DNA from: a virus
Strand: one strand, 5' to 3'
DNA: 29,703 nt
IMG/VR virus record: IMGVR_UViG_3300042539_001312
Location: 1 to 29,703 of that record
Shown here piece by piece: positions 1 through 7,305 of the stretch; within the stretch, counting starts at the first letter, position 1, and the number at the start of each line of letters is the position of its first letter. Position numbers and translations under genes: made by a program. The notes below the pieces were generated by a model that did not search any database, was not told the origin of the DNA, and saw only the letters and a list, made by a program, of their open reading frames with translations.

Positions 1-110
1 ATCTCATCCTTTACACCCTTTACAGGGCGAGTAAAAGAAAGAGAATACTTTCCGTTCTTGACGAATGTATTGATTTTGCGGCCATTCTTTGTCTTGGTTG
101 TCTTAGTCAT
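1..110 (-). CDS. Small basic protein, C-terminus cut by window edge
   Basis: An ATG at 110 opens a frame that runs to the window edge without a stop, giving 36 residues that start MTKTTKTKNGRKINTFVKNG. The visible part is rich in Lys and Thr and has no motif I recognise. It is the last gene before the window edge and lies downstream of the UV endonuclease gene on the same strand. It is clearly partial, so no function is offered. Confidence 0.55.
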   Translation of the reverse strand, partial: MTKTTKTKNGRKINTFVKNGKYSLSFTRPVKGVKDE

Positions 111-171
111 ATGCGTATATTTTTTGTGTTTTATTATTCTTATATTGAATAAGATAAATACAGTATGTAGA

Positions 172-1131
172 TTACTCGCAGATTGTCAATAAACTTTCGC
201 GTGAAATCTTATTTATAGCAAGTTCTTTCATCTTGAACTCGAAGTCAAGATGTAGATTGCCTTTGTAGTTAGCATAAATAGACGGCATCATAGTAGGAAA
301 GTCGGCGTGAGCACGCGGATTTTTGCCAGGCAATGACTCGCTGAAATGAAACAACGGAATAACTCCAGTTGGCCAAGTTGATAGTGCTGTATCAAACGCA
401 AACTCTTCGCTGGTTGAGTCTGAATTACACATATGGTGCAGATTATCAAATGTAATTGGAATACCCAGTCGCTTGTATGTGTTTTCATATAATGCCATTA
501 CACTCCAACTCTTTAGTTTGTCTTCGTTCTCCAACACTAAACGACTACGCACACCGTCGCTCATATTATGATATACTTTCTGGAATCTATCTGTTGTTTC
601 GGCATAGTTACCATTGTTATAACAGTTCATATGAATATTAATCGGTGCTTCGTATGAACGAGGTAAATTAAGCATATCCATAATCATGGCGTGTTGATCC
701 AAGTCTCGTATAGAGTTTTCAACAACTTTTGGATTTGGACTGGCAGGTACAACAAACTGGTCAGGATGCATGCTACAACGAATGTTATTGTCCTGTATGA
801 TCTTAGCGGCTGCTCTGAATTCCGAGTATATTTCTTCGGCGTTATAAAAATCATCCACAGTAAACTCCAGATCTGGGTGCGTCATCAATGGAAAAACATT
901 ACTACCAATGCGGTAATTCCAGTTATTAACCTCACACTCTCCAAGAATAGCACGAATAGTCTTAATATTATTCAATGAACGATCAGCAAGCACTTTCATA
1001 GCAACCTTGCTACCCAACTTCTTATATTGGGCATATGTCATTACATTGAACTTGATTTTATGCTCTTGTAGTCCTGTATGGATACAGCATAGCGATGGAG
1101 TAATATTAGATGGTAAAATCATAGCATACAT
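172..1131 (-). CDS. uvsE: UV-damage endonuclease (UvdE/UvsE family)
   Basis: This 319-residue TIM-barrel endonuclease should nick DNA 5' of UV photoproducts and some other lesions, starting light-independent repair without a glycosylase. Family motifs are plain and in order: NYRIGSNVFPLMTHPDLEF near residue 70, MHPDQFVVPASP near 120, INIHMNCYNNG near 165, LVLENEDK near 200, TFDNLHHMC near 230, HFSESLPGKNPRAHADF near 262, and a final DFEFKMKELAI. The His, Glu and Asp residues in these motifs are the metal ligands of the family, and the length matches bacterial members. Met4 at 1122 is an alternative start. A phage copy would mend its own UV-damaged genome. A terminator lies on its 5' side, so it is transcribed apart from the next gene. 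Confidence 0.93.
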   Translation of the reverse strand: MYAMILPSNITPSLCCIHTGLQEHKIKFNVMTYAQYKKLGSKVAMKVLADRSLNNIKTIRAILGECEVNNWNYRIGSNVFPLMTHPDLEFTVDDFYNAEEIYSEFRAAAKIIQDNNIRCSMHPDQFVVPASPNPKVVENSIRDLDQHAMIMDMLNLPRSYEAPINIHMNCYNNGNYAETTDRFQKVYHNMSDGVRSRLVLENEDKLKSWSVMALYENTYKRLGIPITFDNLHHMCNSDSTSEEFAFDTALSTWPTGVIPLFHFSESLPGKNPRAHADFPTMMPSIYANYKGNLHLDFEFKMKELAINKISRESLLTICE

Positions 1132-1167
1132 ATTATACGGTAAAATGCTGTTGTCAAATCAATAAAA

Positions 1168-1189
1168 AAGAGCCTCGTGTGAGGCTCTT
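1168..1189 (-). terminator. Rho-independent terminator
   Basis: A perfect 9-bp stem AAGAGCCTC/GAGGCTCTT closes on a 4-base loop. Read on the minus strand it is followed by a TTTTTTATT tract, so it ends transcripts of the outer-membrane-like gene that stops at 1216. Confidence 0.85.
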
Positions 1190-1215
1190 GATTATAACCA
1201 GTTTATGATATGTTA

Positions 1216-1932
1216 TTAAAACTTGACGGTAACAAATCCACCAAGCCAACTATTGTTGGTTGTGACAGAGTTGTTGAGGTAGTTATGGCGATAGCCAGCA
1301 CCAACAACAACATTCTTGGCTTCATACACCAAGTCCAGTTTACCAGTTAGGTAATAATACGAATCCTTGACTGGGCCACCACGGCGCTCTGGTAGAGCAT
1401 CCTTGGCACCAACCCATCCAAGAGTAGCAGCAGGAACCAGCTTGAATCCCTTGGCGAGCAGGAAGAGGTTGATTGGCTGGCTGAGAGAGCCTTCAGCAAA
1501 CACCTGACGCAGATTCAGGTCATATCCTGCTGCTACGGTTGGGCTCAAAAAAGCATCGTAAGCCAGAGATCCGAACACTTCAACACTATAATTTGTTTCG
1601 CCCTTTGCTGGTGCAGCCTTGGGGTAAAAATATCCCACGCCACCAACCTTGAGTGTAGTTGCCTTGTCAATAGTATATCCTTGAGTCAAGGCCACATCAA
1701 GTTCACGAACGGTTGTATTTAGATTATCAAAATCCCATAGACCGACGACACTCAAGCTGGTCTTAGATGGTAGATTGACGGTGACTTCGGAAGTACCTAC
1801 ATTGGTTCCTCCAGCTACACCACGAAATACATAGTCACTCTCAAATCCAGCAGTAGCCGATACTGTCTGGGAGAAAGAAACTGATGTGATCGCAATCAAT
1901 CCTACGATTAGTTTAGTAATATATTTCTTCAT
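1216..1932 (-). CDS. Secreted outer-membrane beta-barrel-like protein
   Basis: The 238-residue product begins with a classic Sec signal (MKK, hydrophobic core LIVGLIAITSVSFS, cut near TVSA-TA). The mature start ESDYVFRGV, alternating polar/hydrophobic strands throughout (for example VEVFGSLAYDAF) and the closing aromatic VTVKF are typical of an outer-membrane barrel. The opening resembles the family of small proteobacterial proteins known as TIGR02001, whose function is unknown. It stands alone between a terminator and the tmRNA gene. In a phage it may alter the host surface, for example to block superinfection; that is inference. Whether it inserts in the outer membrane cannot be seen from sequence alone. 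Confidence 0.72.
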   Translation of the reverse strand: MKKYITKLIVGLIAITSVSFSQTVSATAGFESDYVFRGVAGGTNVGTSEVTVNLPSKTSLSVVGLWDFDNLNTTVRELDVALTQGYTIDKATTLKVGGVGYFYPKAAPAKGETNYSVEVFGSLAYDAFLSPTVAAGYDLNLRQVFAEGSLSQPINLFLLAKGFKLVPAATLGWVGAKDALPERRGGPVKDSYYYLTGKLDLVYEAKNVVVGAGYRHNYLNNSVTTNNSWLGGFVTVKF

Positions 1933-2022
1933 ATTTATTTTATATTTAGTTATTATTCTTCACGGTTTTCGCAAAGTACCGATAACTATATGATATAAAA
2001 TCTTTTATGTCAATATATAAAA

Positions 2023-2403
2023 TGGTGGACGTGAGGGGAGTTGAACCCCTGTGCTGTATAATATAACTACAACCATATACATGCTTATCTCTTATAATCC
2101 GACTAAGTTTGGTAGAGCACCACTTAGAAGTTGAGGACTCGTGTTTCTCGCTGTTGTTACGACCCTCGTCCTTACAACAGCAAGCAGATGGTCGAGCGTT
2201 TTATTCTATATATCTGCGTCAATAGATAAAACGGGTAGCAACTTAGGCTACAGCAACTTCGCTCTTACGGCTTACGCTTAGGAACGATGTCTTAGCAAGA
2301 TTTCTCTTAGCATTTATTTTTTCCAACGGGTATTATACAGAGGCATTAGACTCTGTGCATGCGGACTGCATCTACACTATATAGTAGAATCCAGAACACG
2401 CCC
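2023..2403 (-). ncRNA. ssrA: tmRNA (SsrA) with long tag reading frame
   Basis: This RNA rescues stalled ribosomes and tags the unfinished protein. The 5' end GGGCGTGTTCTGGATTC matches the tmRNA consensus, and GGGCGTG pairs over 7 bp with CACGTCC next to the encoded ACCA at 2023-2026. The T arm reads AGGGGTTCAACTCCCCT. The tag frame is at 2243-2311. Its resume codon GCT at 2309-2311 is preceded by AAAAAATAAAT, closely like the AAAAAATAGTC before the E. coli resume codon, including A at -4. The frame gives 22 residues including the first Ala, starting AKRNLAKT and ending SRKSEVAVA, then TAA. A second GCT AAG in frame at 2294 would give a 17-residue tag but has poorer context. At 381 nt its size is normal. 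Confidence 0.95.
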
Positions 2404-2420
2404 ATAATAAAGATAGAAAA

Positions 2421-2591
2421 CGTGTAGGGGCTAGGTGTTTGGGCACCGGCACCGGAAATACATTCGGGTATTTCATCCTATCCCAACAACTTCGGCTATT
2501 TAGACAAGAATAAAACTTGATGCCTACTATGATGTTATGTGAGAATAGTCGCAAGTTTTACAAACAACGACTCTTTTAACTACCCTACACG
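2421..2591. ncRNA. Candidate structured RNA next to tmRNA
   Basis: Between the tmRNA 5' end and the plus-strand operon lie about 325 bases without a credible gene. A 9-bp helix (2421-2429 with 2583-2591) closes the stretch. Inside it are a perfect 7-bp hairpin GAAATAC/GTATTTC around 2454-2473 and a 5-bp AGTCG/CGACT pairing. The pattern is that of a folded RNA of about 170 nt, perhaps made with the tmRNA. I do not recognise the class: it lacks the 6S, SRP and RNase P signature sequences. The strand is not settled. Confidence 0.4.
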
Positions 2592-2692
2592 CTTCTAAAA
2601 GTGATTCAAAGAACGACAACTATAATTATCTAGATATATCGTCTTGTCAATACTTTTTATTTGAGGAAATTTTTATAAAAATTATATTCTGG

Positions 2693-2720
2693 TTGACATA
2701 TACAATACTTAGAATAATAT
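2693..2720 (+). promoter_or_regulatory. Sigma70-like promoter for the cREC operon
   Basis: A perfect TTGACA at 2693-2698 is followed after 16 bases by TAATAT (four of six matches to the -10 consensus). The start codon at 2730 is only about 10 bases past the -10 box, so the message would have almost no leader. No Shine-Dalgarno sequence is seen. Confidence 0.55.
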
Positions 2721-2729
2721 TTTATTTTT

Positions 2730-3083
2730 ATGTATAAACTATTTCTTGATGATGTAAGAGAACCGGAGCAAGTGACTTGGGTAAAACTACCAGATGGTCC
2801 TTGGGAAATTGTGCGTAATTATGATCAATTCGTTGAGCATATCTCAAAGAATGGCATTCCATCGTTTGTTGCCTTTGATCACGACCTCGCAGAAGAGCAT
2901 TATGGTGCTAACCCAAGAAGTGAATTCAAAGAGAGAACGGGATATCATTGTGCTAAATGGCTGATTGAAAAGTGTATGGATGAAGACACGAACTTTCCGC
3001 ACTATGTTGTGCATAGCATGAACCCAGTAGGAAAGATGAATATCACCAGCTTGGTCGAAAACTTCAAGAGCACCATCAAGTGA
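2730..3083 (+). CDS. Cyclic-phosphate-processing receiver (cREC) domain protein
   Basis: The 117-residue protein is a single receiver-like domain of the cREC type: start YKLFLDDVREP with paired Asp, W-EIVRNYDQFVEHI, then FVAFDHDLAEEHYG with a DHD metal site, a helix TGYHCAKWLIEKC, and HYVVHSMNPVGKMNI. The family was linked by comparative genomics to processing of cyclic phosphate ends in RNA repair; I know of no firm biochemistry. It heads a tight plus-strand operon and its stop overlaps the GTG start of the phosphoesterase (GTGA). The macro-domain gene follows. This context supports work on 2',3'-cyclic or ADP-ribose cyclic phosphates made during RNA ligation. Confidence 0.8.
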   Translation: MYKLFLDDVREPEQVTWVKLPDGPWEIVRNYDQFVEHISKNGIPSFVAFDHDLAEEHYGANPRSEFKERTGYHCAKWLIEKCMDEDTNFPHYVVHSMNPVGKMNITSLVENFKSTIK

Positions 3084-3745
3084 AGAAGTTATCATTCAAG
3101 AGTTCTGAACAAAAGATATGGTTTGTGTCCGACTTGCACGTTGGACACAACAAGCCATTTATATTAAATCCTCGCTTTTACAACAATGTAAATGAGGCAG
3201 TTCAGCATACTTTTGATATGATGTATAGTCATATTGGTCCAGATGATATACTATTCAATCTTGGCGATATGGTATGCGGTGCTGGAGCAAACTCGGAAGA
3301 ATATGCGAAGCGAGTAATAACCATACCTTGTAAACAACATTACTATATTTGGGGCAATCATAGTGCTGGTATCAAGGGACTATATGACAAAGTAAGAAAT
3401 GATATTGGTTTGCTTGCAGATGATATTGATATGTATCCTCTTCCATATCCAAATAGTCCATTTATTTTTCTTGGTCATTATGCGGAAGTGTTTATTGATA
3501 GCACGCCAGTTGTATTGACTCATTATCCTATTGCTTCGTGGAATCATATGGGGGATGGTGGGTATAATATCCACGGTCATTGTCATAGAAGCATGAAAGA
3601 GGATAATAGTCTTAAGCGTCTTGATGTAGGATGGGATTGGAAAAAGCGACCTGTTGAATGGAATGAGATTGTGCGAGAACTTAAATCAAACAAGTTTAGC
3701 CCAGTGGATCATCATGGTGCAGACACCAGTTCTTTTTTTGAATAA
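3080..3745 (+). CDS. Calcineurin-like metallophosphoesterase
   Basis: The 221-residue enzyme has the full dinuclear-metal motif set: SDLHVGH at 17-23, GDM at 62-64, GNH at 92-94, THYP at 147-150 and HGHCH at 165-169. Such enzymes hydrolyse phosphomonoesters or phosphodiesters; the substrate cannot be read from sequence. It starts with GTG inside the stop of the upstream cREC gene, so translation is probably coupled, and the macro-domain gene begins five bases after its stop. In this setting a role in trimming RNA 3' ends or 2'-phosphates is likely, but a general phage phosphatase is possible. Confidence 0.88.
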   Translation: MKKLSFKSSEQKIWFVSDLHVGHNKPFILNPRFYNNVNEAVQHTFDMMYSHIGPDDILFNLGDMVCGAGANSEEYAKRVITIPCKQHYYIWGNHSAGIKGLYDKVRNDIGLLADDIDMYPLPYPNSPFIFLGHYAEVFIDSTPVVLTHYPIASWNHMGDGGYNIHGHCHRSMKEDNSLKRLDVGWDWKKRPVEWNEIVRELKSNKFSPVDHHGADTSSFFE

Positions 3746-3750
3746 AATTT

Positions 3751-4233
3751 ATGAAAAAACTAATACACAAAGATGGTAATCTGCTTACAGCAACGGACGT
3801 TGAAGTAATTGCTCATCAAGCCAACTGCCAAAACATATTTGGAGCAGGTATTGCCAAAAGCATAAAAGAAATGTATCCCAAGGCATATCACGCAGATACT
3901 ATGGCATACAAGGATGGTAAGGCAGTGCTTGGAAGTTATAGTTTTTGTCATATGGATGGAAATCCTTTCAAGAAGATTTTTAACCTTTATGGTCAAAACT
4001 TGTATGGCTCAAAAACCAGAATGACAAACTACAATGCGTTGTATGATGCTCTTGAAGGAATGAAAAACTATCTTGTAGAGAATGATGAAGATTTACCAGT
4101 TCCAAATATTGGATTTCCATATCTTATGGGATGTGGATTAGGTGGCGGAGATTGGCGAATCGTGGAAAGGTTAATTGAAGTCGCCTTTCACAATTATGAA
4201 GGTGATATAATAATCTATAAATTTAAAGGATAA
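3751..4233 (+). CDS. Macro domain protein (ADP-ribose phosphatase/hydrolase type)
   Basis: A single macro domain of 160 residues. AHQANCQNIFGAGIAKSI at 21-38 is the ADP-ribose-binding loop with the catalytic Asn and the Gly-rich turn; the second loop is FPYLMGCGLGGGDW near 123. These enzymes remove phosphate from ADP-ribose-1''-phosphate, the by-product of Tpt1-type RNA repair, or ADP-ribose from modified targets. The operon with cREC and a phosphoesterase favours the RNA by-product role. The ADP-ribosyltransferase-like gene at 18974 leaves the second role open. A strong terminator follows directly. Confidence 0.88.
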   Translation: MKKLIHKDGNLLTATDVEVIAHQANCQNIFGAGIAKSIKEMYPKAYHADTMAYKDGKAVLGSYSFCHMDGNPFKKIFNLYGQNLYGSKTRMTNYNALYDALEGMKNYLVENDEDLPVPNIGFPYLMGCGLGGGDWRIVERLIEVAFHNYEGDIIIYKFKG

Positions 4234-4237
4234 TAAA

Positions 4238-4261
4238 AAAGCCCCGAGAAATCGGGGCTTT
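4238..4261 (+). terminator. Bidirectional terminator
   Basis: Stem AAGCCCCGA/TCGGGGCTT on a GAAA tetraloop, followed on the plus strand by TTTGTTTTTT and preceded by an A tract that serves the minus strand. It sits between two converging genes and can end both transcripts. Confidence 0.92.
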
Positions 4262-4279
4262 TGTTTTTTACTGGATAAG

Positions 4280-4615
4280 TTATGGCGTTGGCGTTGCCGT
4301 TGGCGTTGCCGTTGGCGTTGCCGTTGGCGTTGCCGTTGGTGTTGCCGTTGGTGCCGGTGTAGCGGATTGAGTCGGCGTCGGAGTAGGCGTTGCCGTTGGT
4401 GCTGGGGTTGCCGTTGGTGCTGGGGTTGCCGTTGGGGTTGGGGTTGGTCCCGTTCCGTCTTCTCCCCCAGCGCCTGCGCCAGGTGCAGCGTTTGCTTGTC
4501 TTGCCGCCATTTCTTCGTTGAAATCACGCACGATGCGAGCATATTGCTCCATCAGCTTATTCAACGGCATTCTGTTTTTGTTTATTTGATAGTAGGTTTG
4601 CCAAGGTATTAACAT
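4280..4615 (-). CDS. Short helical protein with Pro-Thr-Ala repeat tail
   Basis: The 111-residue product has an N-terminal helical part ([24 protein letters not shown]) and a Gly/Ala linker, then about 55 residues of repeating TPTA/TPAP units. Such Pro-Thr tails are extended spacers, often on surface or virion proteins, and can be glycosylated. There is no signal peptide. I chose the first ATG because the ATATTTATA motif lies six bases before it; Met16 at 4570 starts the more conserved-looking part and cannot be excluded. The repeat is long open in other frames too, but those give Gln/Arg- or Trp/Cys-rich nonsense. Function is unknown. Confidence 0.6.
   Translation of the reverse strand: MLIPWQTYYQINKNRMPLNKLMEQYARIVRDFNEEMAARQANAAPGAGAGGEDGTGPTPTPTATPAPTATPAPTATPTPTPTQSATPAPTATPTATPTATPTATPTATPTP
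4281..4440 (-). repeat. Tandem 12-bp GC-rich repeat
   Basis: Copies of a 12-base unit (plus strand GTTGGCGTTGCC, with variants) encode the Pro-Thr-Ala tail. The left copies are nearly identical and the right ones have diverged. GC content is far above the surrounding sequence. Copy number may vary between relatives through slippage. Confidence 0.85.
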
Positions 4616-4621
4616 AATATG

Positions 4622-4630
4622 TATAAATAT
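4622..4630 (-). promoter_or_regulatory. ATATTTATA start-proximal motif
   Basis: Coding-strand ATATTTATA ends six bases before the ATG of the Pro-Thr repeat gene. The same motif recurs before many genes here and supports the start at 4615. Confidence 0.45.
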
Positions 4631-4642
4631 ATGAATATTGTA

Positions 4643-5497
4643 CTAAAACTTCATGTTTCTGAAGCGTTTTGCTGCTTTTCCCTGAAACTTTCTTATGTCT
4701 GTTCCTGCGTTTGTTTTTAGGAACTCTATGATCTTTTTCAATACTTGCATAAGCATTTTGACATCTTCTTTGGCGTCGTGCCATCCATCAATCTTTACTC
4801 CAAGTGCTTGACCTAACTTACCAAGACTTGAGCTATAGCTTTTGTATTTTGTTTTAGCGAGCAAGCCGTCCAGAACTTGTTTGGCTTCTGGATTTGTTTC
4901 TAATGCTTGTAATGCTGGGATGAAGAAGAATCTGGATATATTCACTGTATCTAATACAGGATATGTCTTCATTGGCGGCAAGCCGTGTAGTTTTCTTCTC
5001 GCCGCAATAACTTTCATATCAAATGTGGCATTATGTGCTAATATCACAACATTCTGATATCTATCCAAAAACTTCTCAAACTCAATCAGTGCTTCTTTTT
5101 CATCAAGCTTTTCTGCGTTTGGCACATCATAACCAGTCATCTTGAGTGCGTCTCTTGGATGAAGGTCTGGCTTACCATACTTCTTTTGTCTGCGTGCCAT
5201 TTCTTTACCAAGATGTTTTGCTTCAGCACTATTTGGATCATTTAATGCGTTGTTTAGTGCAGGTCCAATATTTATCTTTTTGCTAAACTCGCCGATTTCA
5301 TTGAATGTTGAACCATCATATACCATAGCAGCAATATGTGTTACTTGAATATATGATGTGTTTGGTTCTAAGCCAACGGTTTCTGTGTCAAACAATACTA
5401 TTGTTTTACCGTCAAACTGCAAAAACTTTTCTAATACTTCACTTATATTGAAGGAATATAGCTTGGCTTCTTTTAGTATGTCTTTGAGTTTGATCAT
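4643..5497 (-). CDS. DEDDh 3'-5' exonuclease (DnaQ/epsilon-like)
   Basis: A 284-residue exonuclease of the DnaQ fold. Catalytic motifs are FDTET (Asp37, Glu39), HNATFD (Asp160) and WHDAKEDV (His240, Asp245), so it is the DEDDh subtype acting on single-stranded DNA or RNA ends. The start at 5497 is taken because ATATTTATA lies three bases upstream; the longer frame runs through a terminator. The first residues MIKLKDILKEA resemble the capsid-targeting peptide of T4 internal proteins (cleavage after LKE). That would suit an enzyme carried in the virion, but this is inference. A basic tail follows the catalytic domain. Confidence 0.87.
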   Translation of the reverse strand: MIKLKDILKEAKLYSFNISEVLEKFLQFDGKTIVLFDTETVGLEPNTSYIQVTHIAAMVYDGSTFNEIGEFSKKINIGPALNNALNDPNSAEAKHLGKEMARRQKKYGKPDLHPRDALKMTGYDVPNAEKLDEKEALIEFEKFLDRYQNVVILAHNATFDMKVIAARRKLHGLPPMKTYPVLDTVNISRFFFIPALQALETNPEAKQVLDGLLAKTKYKSYSSSLGKLGQALGVKIDGWHDAKEDVKMLMQVLKKIIEFLKTNAGTDIRKFQGKAAKRFRNMKF

Positions 5498-5500
5498 ATC

Positions 5501-5509
5501 TATAAATAT
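5501..5509 (-). promoter_or_regulatory. ATATTTATA start-proximal motif
   Basis: The motif lies three bases before the exonuclease ATG. It would give a nearly leaderless message if it is a -10 element. Confidence 0.45.
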
Positions 5510-5523
5510 AAAGATATAAAAAA

Positions 5524-5547
5524 AGAGGGTGGAGAAATCCACCCTCT
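5524..5547 (-). terminator. Rho-independent terminator
   Basis: A 10-bp stem AGAGGGTGGA/TCCACCCTCT with a GAAA loop and, on the minus strand, a following T tract. It ends the unit containing the 23-residue peptide gene and probably the tyrosinase gene. Confidence 0.9.
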
Positions 5548-5569
5548 ACTGGTTTTCTTTTTTATTGGC

Positions 5570-5641
5570 TTATTTTGAGTAATCTTGGTCGAAAATAATG
5601 ACCAAGCCCAAAACTGCCCAACATACAACGGCTGCTACCAT
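5570..5641 (-). CDS. 23-residue membrane peptide
   Basis: A very short frame, MVAAVVCWAVLGLVIIFDQD then YSK, is almost entirely one hydrophobic helix with a charged end. It has an unusually good ribosome site for this genome (AGGAG about nine bases before the ATG) and is followed by a strong terminator. These two signals are the reason to call it despite its size. It would insert in the inner membrane. Function is unknown. Confidence 0.55.
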   Translation of the reverse strand: MVAAVVCWAVLGLVIIFDQDYSK

Positions 5642-5768
5642 GATATGTTTCTCCTATCTTAGAGCCACAGACCCATAGGTTTGGTGGCTGTTATAACTGA
5701 GCATATAACTATATACCCGATGTTATAATAAATCGCTAAAATAGCAAGTATATTTTACTTTTTATAAA

Positions 5769-7268
5769 CTAACCTATGACTGAAAGCTTGAGGTTTCGTA
5801 TCAACACATCATTCTTGAAGTTTACAAGTTTGAGTTGAAGTTCGAACTTATCGCCGTTTGGTATAACTTCTTTCATCTTTCCAAGATGTCCAACAGTCAT
5901 AGTAAATGAGTGTGTAATGGTTTTGTTTGTTGTACTCGGATCTCCATCCATTATCTTTACTCGACCAATATACTTTCCATTTACATATGCTTTGATGGCA
6001 CATTTTCCAACGTGAAATACTGGTCCTGTTTCTATTTCCAATAATGATGTTCCGCCGTCTATTGCCTTACTAATCAAATCTTTTAACGTATTTTGCGGGC
6101 GAACATACAAAGATAACCCTTCACGTACTGTAGCATATTGATTTATTGGAGCAGATACACTGGCGTAGTTTGTTGATACGCTTGTGGGAACAGTCAAATT
6201 ATTATCGGATGGTACAGCATATGATACTGTGTTCATCTTTGTCATAATATCTTTGATTGTTACAGTAACAGGAGAACCATCAATGTCTGGGAATGTATAT
6301 ACTTGTTGACCCCACGGACCATCAAGATCTGGCATTGGATTTCTGTATAGTGAGAATATGCGATCTATATTTCCGTGATGCATAAAGAATATAGGATCAT
6401 TTGCCGCATATCTTAGAGTTCCCATATTACGATTCTTACCATAACGAGTACCTACCCAATCGTGGCCATCATTGTGTGGTCCAGATTCCACCAACCCTTG
6501 GCCAGTTGCTCTATCTGTAACAGGCTTCCCGCCAAATTGTTCCCAAGGGGTTGTAAGAACAAGATTGATATATTCTGGACTCATATAGTTTTTGCACTCT
6601 TGAACGTGAGCTTTTGAATCTTGTGAAACTTCGTTGTTTGGATCCATTTTGCTCTTTTGTATTGTTGGTCCACGATTTCCGTCAAACAATGCAATGTTGT
6701 CAAATCCAAGATTATCGGCGTTTACCATATTCTCTTGAGTAAGATCATATCCAAACAGCGGACTCGCCAAACCTCTTGCTTCACGTTCTTTTGTGTTTGG
6801 TATTTCTTGATGTGCACACCAATCCCAGAATGGATATGCAAAGGGTACACCGTTGTATCCCAACTTATCCAAACAGTTTGCGAGTATTCTTTCTAAGAAG
6901 AAAATATAGCCACGATGCCAAGGTAGAAAATGCCAACCCCAATGTACTTGAGGGTTTGCTGCATCCGAAGCTGTGCAGTGTTTCATATGAATATTTGCAT
7001 ATGATTCCCATTGGGTAGGTGTTCCCATAGGAAGAGTATTTCGCATATAGTCAACTGCTTTACACAGCGTTCTTACTTCTTCGTCGGTAAGATCATAAAA
7101 GCTTTTGCGAACTCTGTTTGGTTCTTTTCCAAATACAAAAGGTTTTGCGTTTGGATCACACAGTTCAACGGGCTTATTTATTCCACCCGGTTGAGCCGAA
7201 TTCAATGTAGCTACACTGGTCAATCCGATGGCACCAGTACCAATAAATTTTCTTCTTGATATTTTCAT
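5769..7268 (-). CDS. Tat-exported tyrosinase/polyphenol oxidase
   Basis: The 499-residue type-3 copper enzyme should oxidise phenols to quinones. The N-terminus SRRKFIGTGAIGLTSVATLN is a Tat signal, which fits export of a folded copper protein. The CuA site is HC (His97), QVH (His109) and PWHRGYIFFLERIL (His118). The CuB site is GPHNDGHDWV (His265, His269) and DPIFFMHHGNIDRIF (near His297). Spacing resembles plant and bacterial polyphenol oxidases. Residues 375-499 form a beta-rich C-terminal domain like the one that caps the active site in such enzymes. It lies with secreted Ig-like genes. A tyrosinase in a phage is unusual; transfer from a host is likely. Confidence 0.93.
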   Translation of the reverse strand: MKISRRKFIGTGAIGLTSVATLNSAQPGGINKPVELCDPNAKPFVFGKEPNRVRKSFYDLTDEEVRTLCKAVDYMRNTLPMGTPTQWESYANIHMKHCTASDAANPQVHWGWHFLPWHRGYIFFLERILANCLDKLGYNGVPFAYPFWDWCAHQEIPNTKEREARGLASPLFGYDLTQENMVNADNLGFDNIALFDGNRGPTIQKSKMDPNNEVSQDSKAHVQECKNYMSPEYINLVLTTPWEQFGGKPVTDRATGQGLVESGPHNDGHDWVGTRYGKNRNMGTLRYAANDPIFFMHHGNIDRIFSLYRNPMPDLDGPWGQQVYTFPDIDGSPVTVTIKDIMTKMNTVSYAVPSDNNLTVPTSVSTNYASVSAPINQYATVREGLSLYVRPQNTLKDLISKAIDGGTSLLEIETGPVFHVGKCAIKAYVNGKYIGRVKIMDGDPSTTNKTITHSFTMTVGHLGKMKEVIPNGDKFELQLKLVNFKNDVLIRNLKLSVIG

Positions 7269-7305
7269 AACCTATATAACTATAACTATAAAAAATAACA
7301 AAATA

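Noticed and set aside
2372-2554. 60-residue frame upstream of tmRNA
   Set aside because: It covers the tmRNA 5' end and a paired region, and the product looks random.
4171-4542. Gln/Arg-rich frame across the repeat on the minus strand
   Set aside because: It is another frame of the 12-bp tandem repeat; the Pro-Thr frame gives a normal N-terminus and the start motif.
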